The notes under the pieces: model-generated
Told to the model about the DNA's origin: nothing
Seen by the model: only the letters and a program-made list of their open reading frames with translations
Databases searched by the model: none
Program-made: the position numbers and the translations under genes
Shown here: positions 59,737 to 64,000 of the stretch, piece by piece
Numbering within the stretch: the stretch's first letter is position 1
Layout: the number at the start of each line of letters is the position of its first letter
NCBI GenBank assembly: GCA_021730945.1
Contig: JAKFYH010000042.1
Coordinates: 78,924-142,923, forward strand
DNA length: 64,000 bases
Source of the DNA: Acidobacteriota bacterium
GTDB lineage: Bacteria; Acidobacteriota; Vicinamibacteria; Vicinamibacterales; UBA2999
Direction: 5' to 3'

Positions 59737-59755
59737 CCTGTAAGCAAGATTCGCC

Positions 59756-61939
59756 ATGCGGCGATGGTTTGCGATCACGCTCGGGACCTTTCCGGCCGCG
59801 CCGGAACTACTGGCATTGACGGAATCGTGGGAACTGCCACCCAACCTCTGCGGTGCCGTTGACGCCGTCCGCATCTTCAAGCGGTTGGGGGTGATCGCGG
59901 TTCACGCCGACGAATCCGCCGAACCGCTCTTGCAGTCTCTCCCCGGCGCGACTCGCGTCGTCCTGCCGGAGCCGCTCAGCCTTCGAGAGGTCGGCAAGTG
60001 GTATGTCAGCATCCTGGCCGGATGGGATGAGTTGATCGGACGGCTGCACAGCCACCAGGGTATCGCCGTCAACTTCAGCCTGGGTCCGGTGGCCGGCTCG
60101 GGAAACACCTTCGACGCTCACGAACCAGCCAACCGGGCCACGTGGATGGCAAGCCAGAGTGGTCTCGTCGTCGTCGTGGCCGCCGGAAACAATGGCGAAC
60201 ACGGTAACGACACGTTGACGCGCTGGGCCAAAGCTCCGTGGGTCGTCGCCGTCGGAGCCAGCGACAGGAAGGGTCGCACGGTCCAACCCTACTCTTCACG
60301 AGGCGTGCCCGATCAGATCGAGGGACGTCCAACTGTGGTCGCACCCGGATTCAGGAACTTCCTGGCGGCCGACGATGAAGGGACGAGTTTCGCGGCGCAG
60401 CATGTGACCGACGTCGCGCATTTGTTATTGAGATTTGCCTTGCGGGTGCGAACCGCGAGCGCCGTCCGCCTGCTGCCGGTCAAGCAAACGAGGCTGGATC
60501 TCGCCTCGTTCGTCCGAAACGCCCTCCGTGCCATGGCGGTTCCGATCGGCACGAATCCACATGAAAGCGGCGACGGCTTCGTCAGCCTCGACATCGCCCA
60601 CACCTTCCTCAAGGGGGTCACGCCACAGGAAATGCAGTACTTGCTCGGCACGCCCGATCCGCCCAGCCATGCAGACCTGAGGGCAGCCCAGCAGAGCCTC
60701 CGCGACGGGTTCGCGCATGACCACGGCTATCTCACGGCGCGCGCCTCGATCGACACCTCGTTTGAATGGACGCGACCAACGTTTGTTCAGGGCCTGATCC
60801 GCAAACCCGATGGTTACTGGCTGTGCGCCAGACAAGTCCTTGAACTTGGCGCCGATGTGGACTGCACCATCGATGCACAGCAGGCAGCCACCTTCCTGGA
60901 GGTGAGCATCTATCCTCGACGTGAGCGAGGCCGGGAGTTGGTCGTTACCGCTGGCGCCGGCCAGTTCCCGACAATCACGGCCGCTCTCGCGGCGGCGGGC
61001 AAGTGGGACGTGATCCGGGTGCGAGCTGGGGAGTACCGCGAAGCGCTAAGAGTGCCATCCGGCGTCACCATCCAGGGGGACGACGGGGTGGAAATTCGTT
61101 CTCGGGGAAACCCGCCGATCGCCATGATTGACGTCGAAGGCGTCGCCCTCATCAATCTGACGATCATCGGCGAGGACGCTGGCGTCGGGGCCATCTTCAT
61201 GGAAAACAGCCGGCACATCGAGCTGCAACGGTGCCGAGTGCGATCGGACCGCAACGCCATAATGGGAGTGTCGGTGATCGGGTGCAGCGCGCGGGAATGC
61301 GAGTTCCATGCGAAAGCCAACGCTGCCTACTTCATCTCCAGCCGCGATCTGGCATTTCGGGACGGGTCCTACCTCGTAGGACAGACCGGCGCCTTACTGT
61401 ACGGAAGCAGCGCCAGCTTTGTGGGCTGCGCCATCAAGGCGGTCGAGGGCGATGCCATCATGTTCATCGCCCGGCGAAAGCCGTGGATGTCGGGCGGGAG
61501 GGTGAGGGTCTTCATCGGCGCGGCTGGTGTTGCACTGGTGCGACCGAGACAGCTCCAAGCTTCGAGCCCGCAGCGGGACGACCTGACCGGCATTATCGCG
61601 CGACACCTCTATGGCCTGCTCGTCGGGGACACCCAACTCATCGCGGGGAATACTGCCATCGCGGCGACTACCTTCGAGCCTGTGGTGTTCGATGATTACC
61701 ACACCGAAGCCGGGAGGACGAATTTCGCGCTGATACAAGGCCCGCAGCCATTGCCCGTCAAGACCGCCGGCCTGTCGCGCACCGCAGCTGTGACCAGGAT
61801 TCAGAACACTCTGAATCCCCTCCGCTACACGCCGACCTTGTATGCGCCAGTGCCACCATTATCGTGGTGGCGGCCCTTGGCACTGGTCGAGCTACCACGA
61901 TGGCTAAGGTGGCTCACCGGCCGCTCGCGGGTCGAGTGA
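59756..61939 (+). CDS. Subtilase-like (degenerate) protein fused to a right-handed beta-helix
   Basis: 727 residues, no signal peptide. Residues about 100-225 match the second half of a subtilase: GIAVNFSLGP, the oxyanion-hole Asn N145 in VVVAAGNNGEHG, and the nucleophile loop G209-T-S211-F-A-A. The catalytic Asp (D-S/T-G) and His (HGTHVAG) motifs are not recognisable in the N-terminal 100 residues, which instead contain LGVIAVHADESAEP. Residues about 315-560 form a pectin-lyase-like parallel beta-helix (GQFPTITAALAAAGKWDVIR; GVTIQGDDGVEI; NSRHIELQRCRVRSDRNAIM). It may be an inactive or atypical protease that binds, rather than cleaves, a partner. Operon with the small membrane protein. Confidence 0.75.
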   Translation: MRRWFAITLGTFPAAPELLALTESWELPPNLCGAVDAVRIFKRLGVIAVHADESAEPLLQSLPGATRVVLPEPLSLREVGKWYVSILAGWDELIGRLHSHQGIAVNFSLGPVAGSGNTFDAHEPANRATWMASQSGLVVVVAAGNNGEHGNDTLTRWAKAPWVVAVGASDRKGRTVQPYSSRGVPDQIEGRPTVVAPGFRNFLAADDEGTSFAAQHVTDVAHLLLRFALRVRTASAVRLLPVKQTRLDLASFVRNALRAMAVPIGTNPHESGDGFVSLDIAHTFLKGVTPQEMQYLLGTPDPPSHADLRAAQQSLRDGFAHDHGYLTARASIDTSFEWTRPTFVQGLIRKPDGYWLCARQVLELGADVDCTIDAQQAATFLEVSIYPRRERGRELVVTAGAGQFPTITAALAAAGKWDVIRVRAGEYREALRVPSGVTIQGDDGVEIRSRGNPPIAMIDVEGVALINLTIIGEDAGVGAIFMENSRHIELQRCRVRSDRNAIMGVSVIGCSARECEFHAKANAAYFISSRDLAFRDGSYLVGQTGALLYGSSASFVGCAIKAVEGDAIMFIARRKPWMSGGRVRVFIGAAGVALVRPRQLQASSPQRDDLTGIIARHLYGLLVGDTQLIAGNTAIAATTFEPVVFDDYHTEAGRTNFALIQGPQPLPVKTAGLSRTAAVTRIQNTLNPLRYTPTLYAPVPPLSWWRPLALVELPRWLRWLTGRSRVE

Positions 61940-61968
61940 TGTCGAGCAAATGAGGCAACTATAGGAAG

Positions 61969-62043
61969 TGGTACCGCTACGGGGATTCGAACCCCGGTGT
62001 CCAGACTGAGAATCTGGCGTCCTGACCCCTAGACGATAGCGGC
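61969..62043 (-). tRNA. tRNA-Glu (CTC)
   Basis: 75-nt cloverleaf on the minus strand with encoded CCA. Acceptor GCCGCTA/TAGCGGT (G-T at the first pair, as in many Glu tRNAs), D-arm GTCTAGGGGTCAGGAC, anticodon stem CCAGA/TCTGG with loop TTCTCAG (anticodon CTC), variable ACAC, T-arm CGGGG-TTCGAAT-CCCCG. Its 3' end serves as the right copy of the 17-bp direct repeat (61968-61984). Confidence 0.95.
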
Positions 62044-62169
62044 ACTAGGGACTACGAACCTCTGATGTTACCTGCGGGACGCCGTAGGGGTCAACCCGCC
62101 GAGCCGCAACAGGCGAGTCGAACGGGCCCGCCCTGAGCGAGCGCGGGCTCGGGCGAGTCGAACGGGTGA

Positions 62170-62175
62170 GATAAT
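62170..62175 (+). promoter_or_regulatory. -10-like GATAAT, 6 nt before ATG
   Basis: GATAAT ends 6 nt before ATG 62182; leaderless-type spacing. Confidence 0.45.
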
Positions 62176-62181
62176 GGATGA

Positions 62182-62937
62182 ATGCCGTTGGTTCGTCTCG
62201 GTGTCGGCCTGGTCTTGCTCGGTGGCACGCTCGCCTGCGGTGGTTCGACGCCAGCCGCGCCGCCGGCGCCAGCCGGCCCCGTGGTTGACCCGGCGACCGC
62301 CGCCACCGTGACCGTGCAGGTCAGCTTCGCGGGCACCGCGCCGGCCCCGGCCATGATGCGGCTCGATGGCGACCCGAGGTGCGTGGCCGAGATCGGCGCC
62401 GGTGAACGAGCCGACGAAAGCATCCTCCTCGGCGAGGGCCAGGCGCTCCAGAACGTGTTTGTCTACGTCAAGGACGGCCTCGGCGGTTATTCGTTTCCGA
62501 TTCCCACCGAGCCGGTCGTCCTCGACCAGGACAAGTGCCGCTACACGCCGCGCGTACTCGGCGTCCGGGTCGGTCAGCCGCTGGCCATTCGCAACAGCGA
62601 CCCGCTGCTTCATAACGTGCGGGCGGAAGGCAAAATCAACCAGGGCTTCAACATGTCGACCCCAATCGAGGGCGTGAGCTTCAACCGCACCTTCGCCACC
62701 CGCGAGGTCATGGTCGACTTCAAGTGCGACGTGCACGCCTGGATGCGCGCGTTCGTCGGCGTGCTCGAGCATCCCTACTTCGGCACCACCGGCGCCAACG
62801 GCCGCGTCTCGCTCGCGAACCTGCCGCCGGGCACCTACACCATCGAAGCCTGGCACGAGCAACTCGGCGTGCAAACCCAGCAGGTCACCATCAGCGCGAA
62901 GGAAGCGAAAGATGTCAGCGTCACCTTTACACGCTGA
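62182..62937 (+). CDS. Cupredoxin-like lipoprotein
   Basis: 251 residues with signal MPLVRLGVGLVLLGGTLACG and lipobox cysteine C19. The C-terminal half has the plastocyanin-like copper-site pattern: an upstream His (SDPLLHNVRAEG) and the cluster C-D-V-H-A-W-M (FKCDVHAWMRAFVGVLEHPYF), followed by PPGTYTIEAWHEQLGVQTQQ. Such proteins, often near cytochrome oxidase or heme genes, transfer electrons or copper. It overlaps ctaB by 26 nt, so both are translated together. Confidence 0.8.
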   Translation: MPLVRLGVGLVLLGGTLACGGSTPAAPPAPAGPVVDPATAATVTVQVSFAGTAPAPAMMRLDGDPRCVAEIGAGERADESILLGEGQALQNVFVYVKDGLGGYSFPIPTEPVVLDQDKCRYTPRVLGVRVGQPLAIRNSDPLLHNVRAEGKINQGFNMSTPIEGVSFNRTFATREVMVDFKCDVHAWMRAFVGVLEHPYFGTTGANGRVSLANLPPGTYTIEAWHEQLGVQTQQVTISAKEAKDVSVTFTR

Positions 62938-63832
62938 CGCTGACGCGGCCGCCACGGTCGAGAAGGCCTCGCCGTCGCGGACAGCCGACTACGTCACGCT
63001 CACCAAGCCGCGCCTGAACTTTCTCGTCCTGTTGACGACCGCCGCCGCCTATTCGCTGGGGGCCGGGCCCGAGTCGACGCTGGCGTCGTTCATCCACACC
63101 CTGGCCGGCACCTTCCTCGTGGCCGGCGGGGCCTCGGCGCTCAACCAGGTATGGGAACGAGACACCGACCGGTTGATGCGGCGCACCCGCATGCGCCCGC
63201 TCGCCGACCTGCGATTAGCGCCGGCCGCCGGCATCGCCTTCGGACTGCTGCTCACCGCCGTCGGCGCCGCCGAGCTGGGCTACTTCCTCAATCCGCTGAC
63301 CGCCAGCGTCGCCCTCTTCACGGCGATCAGCTACGTACTCTTCTACACGCCCCTGAAGACGCGCACGTCGCTGTCGACCATTGCCGGCGCGCTGCCCGGC
63401 GCGCTACCGGCCGTGATTGGCTGGACCGCCGCCACCAACACGCTCTCAATCGAAGGCTGGGTCCTCTTTGGCATCGTCTTCATGTGGCAGATGCCGCACT
63501 TCCTCGCCATCGCCTGGATGTATCGCGACGAGTACGCCGGCGCCGGCATGCCGCTGCTGCCGGTGATTCAGCCCGACGGCCGATCCACCGGACGCCAGGC
63601 CGTGATCTATACCGCCGCGCTCGTTCCGCTCAGCATGATGCCCACCGGCGTCGGCCTCGCCTCGCCGTGGTACATGGTGGGCGCGCTCACCCTGGGCGCC
63701 GTGCTGATGGTGCTCAGCCTCGAGTTCTCCGCCAAGCGCACCATCGCCACCGCCCGCCGGCTGTTCTTCGGCTCCATCCTGTACCTCCCAATCCTGTGGG
63801 CCCTCCTGGTATTCGATCACCGGGCTCGCTGA
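62912..63832 (+). CDS. ctaB: Protoheme IX farnesyltransferase (heme O synthase)
   Basis: 306 residues with about nine membrane helices. The UbiA-superfamily prenyl-diphosphate motif NQVWERDTDRLMRRTRMRPL (N-x3-D-x3-D) and the second motif around YRDEYAGAGMPLLPVIQPDG are present, with PLKTRTSLSTIAGALPGALP characteristic of CtaB. It farnesylates heme B to heme O for cytochrome oxidase. The start overlaps the cupredoxin gene by 26 nt. No ctaA or cox genes are in this window; they may lie to the right. Confidence 0.93.
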   Translation: MSASPLHADADAAATVEKASPSRTADYVTLTKPRLNFLVLLTTAAAYSLGAGPESTLASFIHTLAGTFLVAGGASALNQVWERDTDRLMRRTRMRPLADLRLAPAAGIAFGLLLTAVGAAELGYFLNPLTASVALFTAISYVLFYTPLKTRTSLSTIAGALPGALPAVIGWTAATNTLSIEGWVLFGIVFMWQMPHFLAIAWMYRDEYAGAGMPLLPVIQPDGRSTGRQAVIYTAALVPLSMMPTGVGLASPWYMVGALTLGAVLMVLSLEFSAKRTIATARRLFFGSILYLPILWALLVFDHRAR

Positions 63833-63839
63833 TCATGGC

Positions 63840-63965
63840 GGGAGGGCAATGCTTGTCGGGAGGGCAATGCTTGACGGGAGGGCAATGCTTGTCGGGAGGG
63901 CAATACTCGTCGGGAGGGCAATGCTCGTCGGGAGGGCAATGCTCGTCGGGAGGGCGCTCCTTGTC
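63840..63965. repeat. Seven 18-bp GGGAGGGCAATGCTTGTC repeats
   Basis: Tandem units at exactly 18-bp spacing starting 63840; the last one diverges to GGGAGGGCGCTCCTTGTC. Immediately downstream of ctaB. No gene seen here. Confidence 0.9.
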
Positions 63966-63974
63966 GGGATCCCG

Positions 63975-64000
63975 ATCTGTGTCATCTGTGTCATCTGCGG
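63975..64000 (-). repeat. Start of another CAGATGAC-type repeat tract
   Basis: ATCTGTGTCATCTGTGTCAT then CTGCGG: the reverse-orientation core of the 49-50 kb array, running out of the window. Confidence 0.75.

Larger units (their letters stand above)
57103..61984. mobile_element. Putative genomic island flanked by tRNA-Glu-derived direct repeats
   Basis: Direct repeat: GTGGTATCGCTACGAGG (57103-57119) and GTGGTACCGCTACGGGG (61968-61984), 15 of 17 identical and in the same orientation. The right copy is the 3' end (acceptor stem, CCA and T-stem edge) of the tRNA-Glu gene; the left copy lies directly before the cyclase start. Between them are exactly four genes (amidohydrolase, radical SAM, small membrane protein, subtilase-like protein). 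This is the layout left by site-specific integration at a tRNA 3' end. No integrase is present, so the element would be decayed or mobilised in trans. The region 57120-57268 holds no gene I can support. Confidence 0.55.

Noticed and set aside
57103..61984. Known mobile element with integrase or transposase
   Set aside because: No integrase, transposase or recombinase gene can be found inside; only the tRNA-derived direct repeats suggest integration.
61969..62043. tRNA with GTGCCGC/GCGGTAC acceptor pairing
   Set aside because: That pairing leaves a C discriminator and no CCA; shifting by two positions gives a standard tRNA-Glu with G-T first pair, discriminator A and encoded CCA.

Overview
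This is a high-GC, gene-dense bacterial chromosome segment. Its gene families point to Acidobacteriota, probably class Vicinamibacteria. The pointers are two VWFA-related proteins of the acidobacterial type (20046-21896, 37758-38666), an ADOP-type ABC permease with its PadR regulator at the left edge, BNR-repeat and M14/M28/M20/M3 secreted peptidases, and many Tat, Sec and lipoprotein signals. The lineage call rests on family content only. No rRNA, phage genes, integrase or genuine CRISPR array is visible; the one tRNA is tRNA-Glu(CTC) at 61969-62043.

Layout. 1-10.5 kb: ADOP permease/PadR with a palindromic operator, two tandem ICMT-like methyltransferases, serine hydrolases, a large M14 carboxypeptidase, OsmC, a DesR-type regulator remnant and a VapBC module. 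10.5-24 kb: a domain-permuted aconitase-family enzyme, M28 peptidase, MATE pump, amidohydrolase, a cupin with a histone-H1-like tail, DUF1028, VWFA and M3 peptidase. 24-28.5 kb: Rieske-DUF1800-DUF1501-porin run. 28.5-34 kb: M20-MBL-BNR operon with overlapping starts and stops. 34-45.3 kb: membrane proteins, quinone reductase, DsbA-like lipoprotein, then a molybdenum/tungsten block (aldehyde ferredoxin oxidoreductase, MoaD/ThiS, three xanthine-dehydrogenase-type subunits). 45.3-52.6 kb: gamma-glutamyltransferase, hydroxyproline epimerase, a 1.2-kb inverted pair of repeat arrays, HDAC-like deacetylase and ornithine-cyclodeaminase homologue. 52.6-57.1 kb: CHASE2-cyclase, M48 protease and a cyclic-nucleotide-binding MscS channel. 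57.1-62 kb: a putative small genomic island next to tRNA-Glu. 62-64 kb: cupredoxin-like lipoprotein and heme O synthase (ctaB), then repeats.

The most unusual locus is 57103-61984. A radical SAM protein carrying a tail with cysteines at exactly 9-residue spacing is coupled to an amidohydrolase and transcribed divergently from a small membrane protein and a subtilase-like/beta-helix protein that lacks recognisable Asp and His motifs. The block is bounded by an imperfect 17-bp direct repeat, one copy being the 3' end of the tRNA-Glu gene. It looks like an undescribed peptide- or protein-modification system on a small island.

Two genome-wide themes recur. First, short repeats of several families sit between genes and inside coding ends or linkers: the CAGATGAC arrays, GAGCGAAGCGAG/hairpin units, GGATCAG, AGGTGCTC, AACTTTCAACT and GGGAGGGCAAT. 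Second, many genes have a -10-like hexamer only 5-10 nt before the start codon, which suggests widespread leaderless or very short-leader transcription.
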